A stretch of 64,000 bases of DNA from Absidia repens (Eukaryota > Mucoromycota > Mucoromycetes > Mucorales > Cunninghamellaceae). Below the pieces are notes generated by a model. That model saw only the letters and a list, made by a program, of their open reading frames with translations, ran no database searches and had not been told where the DNA came from. The DNA is taken from assembly GCA_002105175.1 (NCBI GenBank), contig MCGE01000015.1, forward strand, positions 434,001-498,000. The letters run 5' to 3'. Each line of letters opens with the position of its first letter. Position 1 is the first letter of the stretch. Shown one piece after another: positions 1 to 12,112 of the stretch. The translations under genes were made by a program, and so were the position numbers.

Positions 1-689
1 CCATTCATTTTATATATATACTTCAATAAACAAACAACTTGCTATCTTGAATTATACTAAACTTAGTACTTTTGGCTGGGTATGCGGTAATGAGGGTGCT
101 GTAGGTGGTGTGTATAATATCGTAGTTAAAATAAAATGTTTGATAGGATACTCACAAAATAACCAGAATATTGACTTTGCTCATGATATAATGGGTCAGA
201 GTATAGGGTAATAAAAAGGACACGCTTTATTTGCTGCAAATTAGTATATTGAGAAAAAGTCATCAATAGCTGGTACCGATTAATACCAATACCTACTAGT
301 GGTATCGTCTCGCTAAAGTTTTGGTATTGCTAATCCCGCTAACCAGTATTGATCAATACCAATTTTTATTGGTGGTATCGTTCCGGTAAGGTATTGGTAT
401 CGCTAATCCCGCTAACATATTTTTCAATACCAATACTCCTCGTTTAGGTATTGTTAAGAGCCCTAGTTACCAGTATTTAATCCCGTCCCAGAATAAGTAA
501 CATTACCACTAATCCGACCATTGCTACCTTATAACAATTCACACAATTGCGAAATGCAGAGGAGACAGACAACTAAATTTCTGTAGTGGACTTTTTTTTA
601 CACAAGCACATGCCTTTCTTCCTGCACATAAATACACACACACACACACACGCACTCCAGATTTTACTCATGCCCATTCAGCGGGACAA
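1..689. other. Gene-free left edge with short repeats
   Basis: I see no supportable gene here. The stretch is AT-rich, holds the tandem array described separately at about 262-460, and has a CA microsatellite near 634-650. No reading frame longer than a few dozen codons looks coding. Confidence 0.6.
262..460. repeat. Degenerate tandem repeat, about 75-85 bp unit, 2-3 copies
   Basis: The block 'ATACCAAT...GGTATCG...GGTATTG/CGCTAATCCCGCTAAC' occurs twice almost intact (about 276-345 and 350-420) and a third, shorter copy starts near 424. Within each unit ATTGGTAT and ATACCAAT are complementary, so each unit can fold into a hairpin. No coding potential is visible. Confidence 0.75.
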
Positions 690-930
690 TAAAAGACATG
701 AAAGAGACAATAGTAAGAAGACAAGATATGTTTAATTCAGATATGTATGCAGTATAAACTATGTCGACTAACACTAACCTAGGCTATTAGCACTATTCTA
801 CAATGAAGGTTAATCTAGTGGAAGTTAGAAATCACGATTCCTAAATGAAAGAGTCTCCCCATGATGTTTGTTTTGCATTTTTAAAAACGCCTCTAATTCA
901 AGTTCTAACACTCTTCCTAGATCAGAAGTA
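690..930 (-). repeat. Dispersed repeat copy 1 (CACGTG-box family, diverged)
   Basis: This copy shares the family core AATGAAAG..TCTCCCCATG (about 843-863) and the flanking CTAACACTAACCTAGGCTA block with the copies at 33.7, 42.2 and 50.8 kb. It shares the variant GATGTTTGTTTTGCATTTTT only with the 33.7-kb copy, so these two form a subfamily. The CACGTG box is not preserved. Strand is given for the orientation in which the AATAAA-like end lies 3'. Confidence 0.6.
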
Positions 931-1103
931 TCCCAATGAGCCTTGCCATCATAATATTCAGACTTACATGAACGAAAAAAAAGAAGAAAGAAAGGAAGAG
1001 ATGGGAAACAATGGGAGGGTAAAAATCAGAAATTATGTGTGCGGCGCTTGAATTGACATTTTTACACTACCCAACACACAAAAAAAAAAAAAGAATACAA
1101 TTA

Positions 1104-1288
1104 ACGAGCGCGGAACATGACGGTCAGCCCCCTAGGGGCTGCTCATTAAAGTGTAAAATGGCGAAATCACCTAGCTCCTACCTTTTTTTTTTTTTTTTTC
1201 GACACACATAAAAATATCCTTTGACGGCGCACTGAGCACGACGGTTCGGCCCCAAGGGGCTGCCCATCATAGTGCGAAATGGCGGAGG
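1104..1288. repeat. Two GC-rich palindromic units in tandem
   Basis: Units at 1104-1168 and 1224-1288 share the order GCGC..A..CATGACGGT or GCACGACGGT, then a palindrome (CAGCCCCCTAGGGGCTG, 1125-1141; CGGCCCCAAGGGGCTG, 1247-1262), then GTGTAAAATGGCG or GTGCGAAATGGCG. They are separated by a T-run and are far more GC-rich than their surroundings. Confidence 0.75.
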
Positions 1289-1300
1289 CTTCAATCCTAT

Positions 1301-3089
1301 ACCATCAAAACCCACACTTTAATAAAAAAACTGTGACACCCAATAAATCGAAAGATTTCCAAAAGCTCCAGCGCAACACCAGAGCGTTTATTATATATAA
1401 AAAAGTGATACTAAGAAAAAAAAAATCATGGTTCTGTAACTAAATTCTACAAAGCCTAATTTCAGCACCAATAAAAAAAAATCTAAATACTAGCTACCAG
1501 TGTCATGAAATTGGCATTCCGTTCAGGTACAAATTAAAAACAGATTTTTTGTGAAATGCGAGAACGCCCACATTTACTATTTTTTTATTTCACTTTTTAC
1601 TTTCAACACCTAATAAACACCACAATGGCTAATAAAGAGACATACTTTATTTGAAGGAAAGCGATAGATAGTAAACTAAGAGTGTGAGGTTCGAGAACAA
1701 ATTGGATCAACTAACGAAGTATATGTACAGAAGCAGTTTTAAATACATTAACTAATCCATCAGCAGGAAATTTACTATAAAATAATTATCCTCAGAGATT
1801 TGATCAATTAAAAATATTTAAATAAATAATAAATTCAAGGTACCAAAGAATATATTGGAGGTTGCATGAGTGAATCTACTTGGAGCTCTGAAGAACGTTT
1901 AACACTACTCTAAATTGACAGCTGTAACTGAGGATTCCTAATATACCATTCAACAGCTCAAGATAACAATAAATGCTATAAACAGATATCTTCTATTGAA
2001 TTACAGCAATAGTCAGCGCTAATCAAAGAGGCGTGATGGTATTAAAATCGGGATATATTGTGCAAGACATGCTAAAGACTAATGGGTGTAATGTTTGTAG
2101 TAAAGAAAGTCAAGAATAAGTGAGACAAAGTTATATTTTTATTTCAGCAAAATGACAAAAGGCTTTTATAATAAACTCAGGGAAGCGGTTGTTGGGATAT
2201 GGTGCGGCTCACTTATAATGTCAAATATTAGGCATGATACTAGAAAGCTGATGGTTTTTTAAAAAATGGCCACCCCAAAAAAACAATGTATAAACATGAT
2301 AATTCAGACCTTTAAGAACAAAACGTGTACATCATTTTTTTTTTTTTTTATAAAAAAAGAAAACCTTATCAGCCTTCAAAAAAAAGAAGACTTTGGCTAG
2401 CTGGCCCAGGATTTGAAACGTATCTGATGTACTAGAAAGGAAAATGATATGTGCATTTATTTTATAAAACACCCCGAAAACTGTAAAATATTATACAGAA
2501 AATAAGGTCCTGTTTTTTGCTCGTTCCCACTCCCATATCAAGCGTAGATGTAGATGTAGATGTAGGTTGTAAGACTTGCAAATGAGGATTAGTTTATGTA
2601 TTTTTATTTATTATTTGTACAATAAAAAGTGCCGTCCCTTCTATTTCTGTTGTTGTTGTACGGACACACACCCTTTTGTATTTTTCTGTTTATAATAAGC
2701 CCATGTGTTGTAATTAAGGTTTTTTGTAAAATAAAAAGTAAATAAAAAAAATAAAATAAGATGAGAATGTTGTTAACCTTTATTTGGTATAAATCAAGCA
2801 TCTTTTTATAAGGATGTGATTATGGTATGAAACAGTATAACTACTACTACGGTTTGATATAATAAATGGGTTTCTTTTTCAAAGACATAAAAAAATGAGA
2901 TCAGATCATGACACCCATACATGATCTGAGCCCTTGCATTGTAGCACTGGATTTGAATCTATTTTTATTTCACTTGCATTGTGCCTGATTCACATCAATG
3001 TTACACTTTATTTTATTTTATTGCTACAATCATATGCAAAATACAACACCATGTATATACATTTGGTAAGACAATCAAACAATGATAGA
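1301..3089. other. AT-rich intergenic DNA, no gene seen
   Basis: No convincing coding frame or known RNA is visible. The stretch contains poly-A/T runs (for example around 2335-2350) and a small GTAGAT array near 2544-2564. Confidence 0.6.
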
Positions 3090-3290
3090 AAAAGGCAAGA
3101 CAAAGTTTATTCAGTAGTAACTATAACAATAACAACCAATACTAAACTAAGATGAAGGTCAATCTAATAGTGGTCCCAAAATCTGGATCCAAAATGAAAG
3201 GGTTTTCCCATGCATCTCGTAATACCTGAGCCGAAAACCTTTCTAAACTAGTCCTGATACTAATCCCAGTTGAACATCATCTCATTGAGA
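3090..3290 (-). repeat. Dispersed repeat copy 2 (CACGTG-box family, truncated)
   Basis: This copy carries the core CCAAAATGAAAGGGTTTTCC (from about 3189) followed by the CTGAGC.GAAAACC.TTCTAAACTAG segment that is also in the copies at 18.7, 42.6 and 51.2 kb. The CACGTG box portion has been lost. Confidence 0.7.
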
Positions 3291-4689
3291 TCAATGAAAT
3301 GGCGGTGACTTGGGAAAAAAAAGGCTTTAAAAGGCATTTTCAAACTGCGATCGAAGTCATAAAATTGAAATGAAAATTGAAAATTTGACATTATATGTAA
3401 GTGAGCCGCACCATAGATGGAGATGGGTAGATTGATGACAAGTGAATGTTTTGGTATACAACATAACCACATCCCTACTAAAAGGATGATTGATTCATAT
3501 CAAATAGAAGTAATCAACATTCTCAGTTTATTTTCGACTTTCAATTTTTTTTTATTTCACAACTATAAACCGATTACATAACCAAGTTACTTCCTACCAA
3601 AAAAGCCAATAGTATATATTATGTTTTATTTTTAGGGGATATATACAGTACATTAAACCATCTTGTGAAATGGCGATCATTATCATTTTATAAAAAGAAT
3701 AACTGCTAAAAAAAGTTACTAAAATTAGAAATACCATTCAGGCATTTAATTTTGCATCCATTAAAACCTTCTTAATATTGTTAGTCTATGTGTACCAAAC
3801 AAATATAATCATCTACTTCAATATATATGAGATATATCTAATAAGATTAATAAATATGTAAAGATATCAAGAAATGAAAACTTTCCAATCATAAATTTAA
3901 TGAAATTTCAGTCAAGCCAAAAACGAAGGAAGGAACCGTCAAAACAAAATCGGCCATTACACAGGTTTCGGAGCTTGAAGCGGTGAAAAAAATTGGGCTC
4001 CGCTCGCACTGCCCCTGGGTCATTTTGGCAAAAGCGCTGCGTAGCCGCGCCTCTCCCGGCGCTTTTTTAGCGGATTTCCATGTTTTTTTTAGCGGTATGG
4101 AGGGGTATTTCAGTGTGTGTATGGGGATATTGGATGGGGAAAAAAAAAAAAAAAAAAATGGTATGAGTAGAAGGAGTATGTGACTAGAAAGCGGATCCAA
4201 GCAAACGTGGATGTCCAAGTATGTGTGTGGTTGAATGGTGGGCAATAATGTAGAGGCGGTTATTATGGCTGTAGGCTTTAGCTGTGAGCTTATAGGCGTA
4301 AACTTTAGAGCATTGTGCAATTAATTGTATGGGAGATGGATGGATGGTTTGGTGGCAAAAAATGATTGTATAATATTTCTAAAGATGCATGGAAAATTTG
4401 AAGTTGAACGGTTTCGTAGTTCGTTTTATATAAAGCGAAGAAGAGTATATTGCAGGTTAATTGGATTTTGCAGGCTGTAAAGCCAGATGGGTGTGAATTC
4501 AACCGCCGCCGCCGGCAGTCTGGATTGTTGATCCAAAAAAAAAAAATGGGAGCGCAAATCCAAAAAAAAAAAAAAAAAAAAAGACAAGTCAACGGGAATG
4601 AGCCAACATCTGTTCACAGTTTTTGGCTCATTGTGGACCTGGTGGTTTTGGCTTTCTGTTTAGAAATAGTTTAGAAGGGTTTTAGAAAA
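3291..4689. other. Intergenic DNA with a GC-rich island
   Basis: There is no convincing gene. Around 3975-4080 composition jumps to GC-rich (GGGCTCCGCTCGCACTGCCC and CCGCGCCTCTCCCGGCGC are visible). Minus-strand open frames across the island end in simple-sequence phenylalanine tracts and are probably not genes. Confidence 0.5.
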
Positions 4690-4925
4690 GGGATTTCAAG
4701 AAGCATGGGGAAACCCTTTCATTTTGATTCTAGAATCTTGGGGAAATGTCTTGATTAGCTTAGTACATGTATATGTCTCTTTTCTTCAATAAAACATATA
4801 TCTGCTTCAATAAAACTTAAACTTTGCATAAATAAAACTTGTCTTTGACTGAGAAACAACATGTCTATGCTTCAATAAAACTTGTCTTTTGCTTTTAAAA
4901 GATGTGTGTTTGCTTCAATGATGTT
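4690..4925 (+). repeat. Dispersed repeat copy 3 with AATAAA-rich tail
   Basis: The family core appears here in the opposite orientation (GCATGGGGAAACCCTTTCAT, about 4703-4722). It is followed by a short tandem series of GCTTCAATAAAACTTGTCTT-like units from about 4783 to 4890. Confidence 0.7.
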
Positions 4926-5075
4926 TGTTTAAAACTGCATTAAAAGTTTGGAGATCCCCTTTAGTGATCCCTTTTTTTTTATTTGACATCGTTCCTTCTT
5001 CCACACCATTTATCTAGACTAACATCTCTCTCAACTACAGAATACAAAAGGCATGAGAGAGAAAAATAAATATTT

Positions 5076-5094
5076 CACGTGGGCGGAATTTGAA
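5076..5094 (+). promoter_or_regulatory. Isolated CACGTG-GGCGGAATTTGAA box
   Basis: The 19-base box CACGTGGGCGGAATTTGAA matches the box inside the dispersed repeat copies, but here the rest of the repeat is not recognisable around it. It may be the remnant of a further copy. CACGTG is the classical E-box for bHLH factors; binding here is inferred only. Confidence 0.5.
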
Positions 5095-6170
5095 ATGCTT
5101 TCTTCCGTCACCCTTCTGAGGTTCGTATGGTCTCAAAATATTGATGAATTATTATATATTGAATCCTACAATGCGCGGCTACTTTTAAAGAGATTTATTT
5201 ATTTGCTTGTATATTACAAAAAAGAAACCCCTTCCCCCTTCTTTATAGTAGCCGACATTGGCAGTATCTTGACTCTGCCTTGTTTTTTTAAGGCAACCTC
5301 CCCCCCCCGCTATTTAATACATAATCAAGTGTGAAAAGTTGGTATAATGGCATACATGCATTTCACAACACAATGTGTATAAATTTGAGTGAGACATTTG
5401 TTCATGAAGTTAATCCATCTGCCAGCAAGCTCTCTCGGCGTAGTTTAAAAAGTAGAAAAAATAATTATGCACCTTGGTTCACCCTGACCCCAATGGACTA
5501 TTTTTTTTTTCACTCTTAAGGTGCTGCGCAATATTTATTTGCAAACACCATTGAAAAATGTATTGGGTGATATTTTCAAATTACTGTTGGATAAAGGAGA
5601 TGTTTTTATTAGCATTAAATTGAGGAAGCCGCAAATCAGACCGCACCATCACACACACTCATACATGACTGATAATAACTATATATATATATATATATAT
5701 ACATCTGCACAAGCACAAACACAAAAAAGAAAGAAAAAAAGGACATCACAGTCTCACTATATTGGTCACTAGTAACATTCAAAGTGAAATAGGATAATAG
5801 TAAAGCAAGTTCTTTTTGCTTGATGGCGGTAAAATATATAGAAAGTGCAGCCAAAATATAAATTTCAAAGACATAATAGAATCAAATTTGGGTCAATAAT
5901 AAAACAAACATTTTATTTGATTGTGGTAAAACATATAAGTGTATAAAAAATAAATTTCATAAGGCATAAGAGAAGGTGTGTGTGTGTGTTTTTTTACCCT
6001 CATAAAAGGTATAATATACAAAGCGATATATAAAATAAATGGTAGTAGTACTAATAATAATAATAATAATAATAATAAATATATATATATATATAGATAT
6101 GTGTGTGTGAAGACTAAAATGAATGTATAGAGAAAGGGGCGAAGAAGTAAGTTTCAGCATCCGTCATCCA
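5095..6170. other. Intergenic DNA with microsatellites
   Basis: The stretch contains (TA)n near 5680-5702, (TG)n near 5976-5990, (AAT)n near 6053-6077 and (TA)n near 6079-6096. No gene is visible. The right end is the 3' flank of the formin gene. Confidence 0.6.
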
Positions 6171-6393
6171 TCATCCATCTAATGCACTTCCTTTGCTGAT
6201 TGTAGAGCGGCGAACGACAGTTCGTAAATTACGTTCAAATATTGGTGGTCGTTTGCTTGTTTTTCGAGTGCGAACCCTTGTAGATTGAGATGGTCGAGTA
6301 GGTACTAAGGACATGGACGGGTTCGTGAGAGACTATTCCACCAAAGAAAAAGAAAAATGAGTACGTGCTTGTGTAAATATTTTAAAGAACGTT

Positions 6394-6432
<39 letters not shown>

Positions 6433-9400
6433 TACCGGAGGTGCTGTAATAGGTGTGTGAATATTATACTCCATTGGGGGCATCATTGGCGCAGAGACTG
6501 GACCACGATCATTAGCGGCATCACGTCTGATAGATACTCGTAAATCCTTGCTGCTGCTGTTCCCTCCATAATGATGGTGGCGTTTTTCAGGAGCCATGCC
6601 GGTTACAGATGAATTGAGGGCGCTCATCGTGGTAGGTGTTGTCGCTGCTGTCAAAGTTGCCAAAGATAAATCACCATCATTTTGTATAGAATTTAACATT
6701 CGCTGAGCACGCAAGGACACAGAATCCGCAGTTTGTAACGAATGAATGCTGACGGAGCGTTGTCGCCGTCCGCGTTCGGTTTTTCGTCGTGTTTTCACTT
6801 CCAAATTGCCAGCCCGTAATTTTTCCATCAAGCTGTCCATAATAGATTTTTCTTGGTCTGCACTTGCATCTAATGAATTTAAAAAAAATGCATGAGCCGC
6901 TATATATGTCGTACGTTTTCGTTGTTTGGCACTTACAGTTATTAGTGTCCACTCCCTTGAATTTCGCAAGTGACCCGCTTCGCACCCGAGTTCGTCTTTC
7001 AATATCTCTGATCTTTTGTTTCTCCATTCGTTCCTGCTTTTGCCGTGTCAGTCTTGAATCCATAGAGCATTTCTAAAAGGATATAAAGATCAGTATGACA
7101 TGTCACATGTTCGGTATTGACGATGATATTACCTCCCATGCAGAAGTAAATGTCTTGAATATACCGAAGAATTCGTCCGGCGGCATGGTCACAGGATCTT
7201 CACCATAAAAGTACACAACATGTTCATAGCTTTCATTCATCTTGTTTCGCAGAAGATAAACACGATGGAATTCAGCAGTAGCTTCGTGGTAAAATTGCTC
7301 CATGACGTGACTAAATTGATCTGTTGGTGAGTCGTCTTGATGTTGTTTCAATTCTTGTTCCAAGGCTTCCAATCCTGATTCCAATTCCCTAAATTCATTG
7401 TTGATTTCCGTTCGTGGCACTATGATAAAGATAAGAAAATATACACAAGATTTACATCATGCTGACTGTTTTGCTGCTTTGGGAAGGAATATTACCTTTG
7501 TAAGCTTTTCCACAGTCTTCCAATTCTTCGAGAAAATCGCTAATATGAGGGAAGTTTTGTTCCACAGTGTCTACCAAAAAATGGAGTAATGTCGTCGATG
7601 AAGTTGCACCTTTTGTATCGATAAGCTATATTGGCAATAAATGTTGATTTACATTAATACATGTATTATGTTTATGATTCATTCCACTTCCATCATAAAG
7701 TTTTTTTGCCTTTACCTTGTTGATACTTGCAATTCTAAATCCAAAGGCGCCACCACGGTAAGTTTGACCATTCAAAAAATTCCCAAGAAGCAGAATCAGC
7801 TAAAAGATAATAAAAAAAAAAGTCAGTACTAATATCATACTTTTTCATTCTTCAGCTATCGCTTACATGTAGCAGTTTTTTAAAGTTGATAGCGTGCTTC
7901 AGAGATAATGAGGCATCAAATACTGCAGTCATTTGCTGATGAAGTTGTTGGTATCGTTCCCAAAAGGTAGCTCTGAATAACATATTTTCAATCCGTTCCT
8001 TCAGTCTGGGGATCTTCATCATCTAAAGAAGAAATAAAATAAAAAGGACTGTGAGCAATTATTTATCATATCAACATCAATATACATATACGCATACTTA
8101 CTTCTAAACAAAACTTGTCTGGTGGTGATAAATCCAACATTTCCCCACGTGAAGCATTCGCATAGGTAGCTAGTTTTCCTGTTTCCTCTGGTGTCGGTAA
8201 AAATTTCAGGAGGTTGGACAAGATCTGCTCATCATCAAAGTAGGTATCCATCTCCAAAAGGCCAGGTCGGATGTTTTCAAAAGGAATCTTTTTGGTCATG
8301 CTTGTGATAAAAATATCTATAAAATGAAGGTGAGTATCAAAGAATCTGGTTTCTTTTGGGGGGAACAAGGGGAACCTTACTTAAATTGTATGCCTTTTTT
8401 GAGTCCAAGACTTGCACACGCTCCTTGCGTCGATTGATCTGAAGATTGGCAACTGGCTTTTGTGCAAACACCCTTTCGATATCTTCAAAAACACCAGCTT
8501 GAGCTAACTGCAGTTCCACAATATGATCCAGAGATTCTGAGTTATCAGGAACAATGTCGCTATCCAGATGGTCCCAGACGGTCGCATTAATTTTGGTTGT
8601 GTTCATCTTTTCCCATTCAACAAATTTCAGTTTTTGCTTCGCTTGGAAGGAGCTGGTTTTACGGTTGGTAAGACTGAGGAATGGAGGAGTAGGAGTTGAG
8701 GCACCACTGTTGACCACAGAGAGCGATGCAATAGATGTAGAGTCAGATGATGATGCTGGTATATCATGGCCGCTAAAAAATGGAGCCGGTGGCGGTGGTG
8801 GTGGTGGAGGAGGAGCAGCAGGAATTTGGGTGGCCACGCCAGCAAATGTAGGCACTATAAAAGAAAAAAAGAAAGATAATTAGTCCACATATACTACTTT
8901 TGTAAGCATAGATCAACGTACATGGTGGGGGTGGGGGTGGAGGAGGGGGAGGAGGAGGAGGCAGTGGTGGTGAGACTTCTAAAGTAGGCGAAGATATCGA
9001 TACGGAGGATCCTGTTGCTGATGGCAGTAGCATTACAAGGCTGCTGGAGGATTGGTTGTACTTTTCAAAAGAATGTTGACTATTATTGGTTCCGAAAGGA
9101 GACATCAAGAGCGCCGATGGTGTAGGAGACTGGGGTGAGAATATACTATCATCATCTACAGGTAAAGGTGAGGTCAGAATAGACATATCAGGTGGTGCCG
9201 TTATTTCATCTGTGTCATTCCATGGTGATTTTAAACTTCCTGGTGACAATATTGTGCTGTTTGGTCTCGAATAGGTATATCTTGATGATGCTATAGATTG
9301 TATGCTGTTTCTATCCCCTGTACTGTTCTGTTTTGATGGTGAGTTGCTTTTCTTCGTATCTTGGGAGGTTGATCGACGGACAAAATTGCTGACAGTAGTG

Positions 9401-11139
9401 CCAATTTTTGCACGTAGAGATTGTTTAAATGTTTCTGACAAGGCGCTTGTTGGTGTTGTGGCAGTGTCCATTGTATCTTTGAAGCTGTGTGGCATAGTGA
9501 GTGTCGGCAAAGCTGAGTTTCTTCTCATTTTGGTGATATCTGCTTCTGTTCGAAGTTTTTTGCTGCCCCGGAGTCGATGTCGTTTTGTTGTTGGTGATCC
9601 ATATTCCGTCAACTGTCGTACTGTATCATACAATCTTTTTGTCTGTGAGTCCATTGCGTCTAATGTATGCTGGTATTCAATTTCAAGGTCACTAAGTCGT
9701 TGTTGTAACATGGTGTTGGTTTGATTAGCGATACGAAGAGTGCGTTCCAAGGAATCATTTTTATGTTTGAGCTGTCCAACCAGTCCACCTAATATGTATA
9801 GAGAAAAAAGTAAAATTAAATCAAATATCATATACATTTTTTTTTCTATCCTCTTCCCGTTTATTCATTCTTACCCGCTTTGAGGTCTACTTGTTCCCGG
9901 AGTTCCGTTTCACGAGCAATAGCTTGCGCGGCCTGGTCTTTTGCGTCCTGAGCTTCCTTTATCGCTTGTTCCAGCTTGTCATTTTCCGCAAATTTCGCCA
10001 TAAGCATATCGACAGTAATCCCATAGGTTGTGGAGAAGTCATTTGGTGCACCCTTTCGGTCCAATACAATTTGATTTACTACTGATTCAATAAGTTGATA
10101 ATATCGATTCCTATCGTAGAATAAAAGTTTAATATCGTTGTATGTAGAATCCGTGGTCTCTTTTATTCCACATACTTTTTGTCATTGTCGCACTGTATCA
10201 TCAGTAAGTGTTGTAAAATACTATGGAAGAATTCATATGCACGAGTACCGGTAAGAGACGCCAGAATCCTGTCAAGCATGTCTTTTGGATCGATGGCATC
10301 GTTGACATCCAATCCGCCATAAATGGAGTCATTGTCGTTTTCCTCAAGTTCCCAAAATTCGTCCACCTTTCGATTTAACAGTTCGTTGTTGAATGCTGTC
10401 ATTTTTTCAAAAATCTGATCGATTCCGCCGTGGTGAAGCTGATTTCGTAATGACACCCGTACCTGTGTTTCTTCCATAATTTCGGGATCCACAATTGCAT
10501 TTACAAGTAGGACATTGGCCAGCTAATAATAATAATAATTAATTAGATATGATCACATAGATGCTTTCCCTTTTTCCCTTTAATTTTCAAAAAGCCTACC
10601 GAATATTCCAGAAGAATGGTATCAGGGTTTTTTGTTCCATCAGTCAATATAAGGTCCTTGCTGACACCAACCAGTGAGCCCATTTTACCACGACCATCCA
10701 ATGCTTTTTCCACTGAGCGAAGCCAAGTATCAAAACGCCCATATTCATTTCCATCGTAGCCTCTAAGTAGTTCCATCCCTTCTAGTACCATCGAATGCCC
10801 AGCTGGAATGTCACAGTAGCACAAAAATGTCAAAGTGTCGCAAGCCATACGTCTTGCGGGGATAAAGGGCGATAGCATTGATAATACCAAATTGTCTATA
10901 CAGAGAGACCCATCTAAAGCATCTTGGATACCATACTATTTTTGACCGTTCAAACAATTAACTATATTAACATCTGGTTTCATCATCTTTTACTCTATTT
11001 TTTTTTTTTTTTTTTTTGCACTTACGACATTGTTCATCATGGATTTGAGACATTTGATAATTTCCAGCTCAATTTGACAAGCATGTTGATCCCTAAAATA
11101 GTCACATCAATCAGTCATACAGATCCTTCCTCTCTTTTT

Positions 11140-11172
<33 letters not shown>

Positions 11173-12112
11173 TTTGGGGAAGCATTACCGGTCAGGATTT
11201 TTGTTGATACCAGCCAAGGCATTTGCAATGATTTGCATTCCACGTTCTTCAATGAATTTTCGTACCCATCTAAAAATAGTATTCAACCAAATAAATCACA
11301 GTTTATCAGTATCAATATGATTTATGCCTATCTCGTCCCCCCTTTTTTTTTACCATTATAATGCTCCATGTTCTTACCCAATCGGCATAGTTCGCAATTG
11401 ATGACCGACATCTGAAACCAAATCCAAAGTCAAATTGCTTTTCGGATCCAGGAACAAATCGATGTAATAGGTTGGCGAGCGTCGCTTTGGTTGATTTGTC
11501 TTTGCTTGTTTGTTGTTGTGATTGCTGTTGAGTTTGCTTTTGCTTCTCTTCTTTTTGATCATGGAGCCAAGTTTGGTGAATTGGTTTTCATTGCAAAGAA
11601 TCCACCATTTGTTATCGAGAGGTAATTTTGGTATATCAATCAAATCCAATTCTAATCGTTTCTATATGAAATAAACTATTAGTCACGTCGCCCTGTTTTC
11701 TTGCCAAACAAACACACACACACACACACACAATAAAAAGAAAGCTTACCGCAGCATCGTGGAAAAGGTGTTCGATCTCTTGATCAGAAGGTCGCTCAGA
11801 AGTTTCTGGTCTTACGGAAGTGGCGTTGCGTCGTCGAGTGAGATCGGGGAGAGTGTGCGTTTCAGGTTGTTCGTCATCGCTGGAATCGCTATTGTTGTTG
11901 TAGTAGTTACGATATTCTGCAGGATCGTTTAAAGCAGTTGGGAAGAAGCTGACATTGCCGTGAATGGTTGATGAGAGATTGGGTTGAGCTAAGGCTGATT
12001 TGATTGGCTTTGAAAGTAGTTGTGGTGGTCGGAAGGGGGTGGACACAGTGTTGATTGAAACACTACGTTTCCGATGTGAAGGTGTTGATTTTATATGGTG
12101 TTGTCCACTCAT
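6171..12112 (-). CDS. Diaphanous-type formin (GBD-FH3-FH1-FH2-DAD), about 1,600 residues
   Basis: This is a formin, which nucleates and elongates unbranched actin filaments at sites of polarised growth and septation. The start is MSGQHHIK (12112). The N-terminal GTPase-binding/FH3 region (about 12.0-10.1 kb) includes RSPTYYIDLFLDPKSN and WVRKFIEERGMQIIANAL. A coiled-coil stretch (10.06-9.88 kb) precedes a Ser/Thr-rich linker and two proline runs (about 8.97-8.92 and 8.82-8.78 kb) that form FH1. FH2 spans about 8.65-7.1 kb (LLKFLPTPEE and the LLLGNFLNG..YRGGAFGF signature). A DAD-like IMDSLMEKLRAG with a basic tail lies near 6.85-6.77 kb. The last exon is taken as 6336-6171, ending GSALDG. There are about 17 exons. 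In the family, Rho-GTP binding to the GBD releases DAD autoinhibition. It is the Bni1/SepA type by layout; the subfamily name is inferred. Confidence 0.93.

Noticed and set aside
3889..4320. 143-codon minus-strand frame across the GC-rich island
   Set aside because: Half of it is simple sequence (Phe run, Leu/Ile/Pro low complexity) and no domain or splice logic supports it.
5331..5772. Consecutive short plus-strand frames
   Set aside because: AT-rich chance frames ending in a (TA)n microsatellite; no conserved features.
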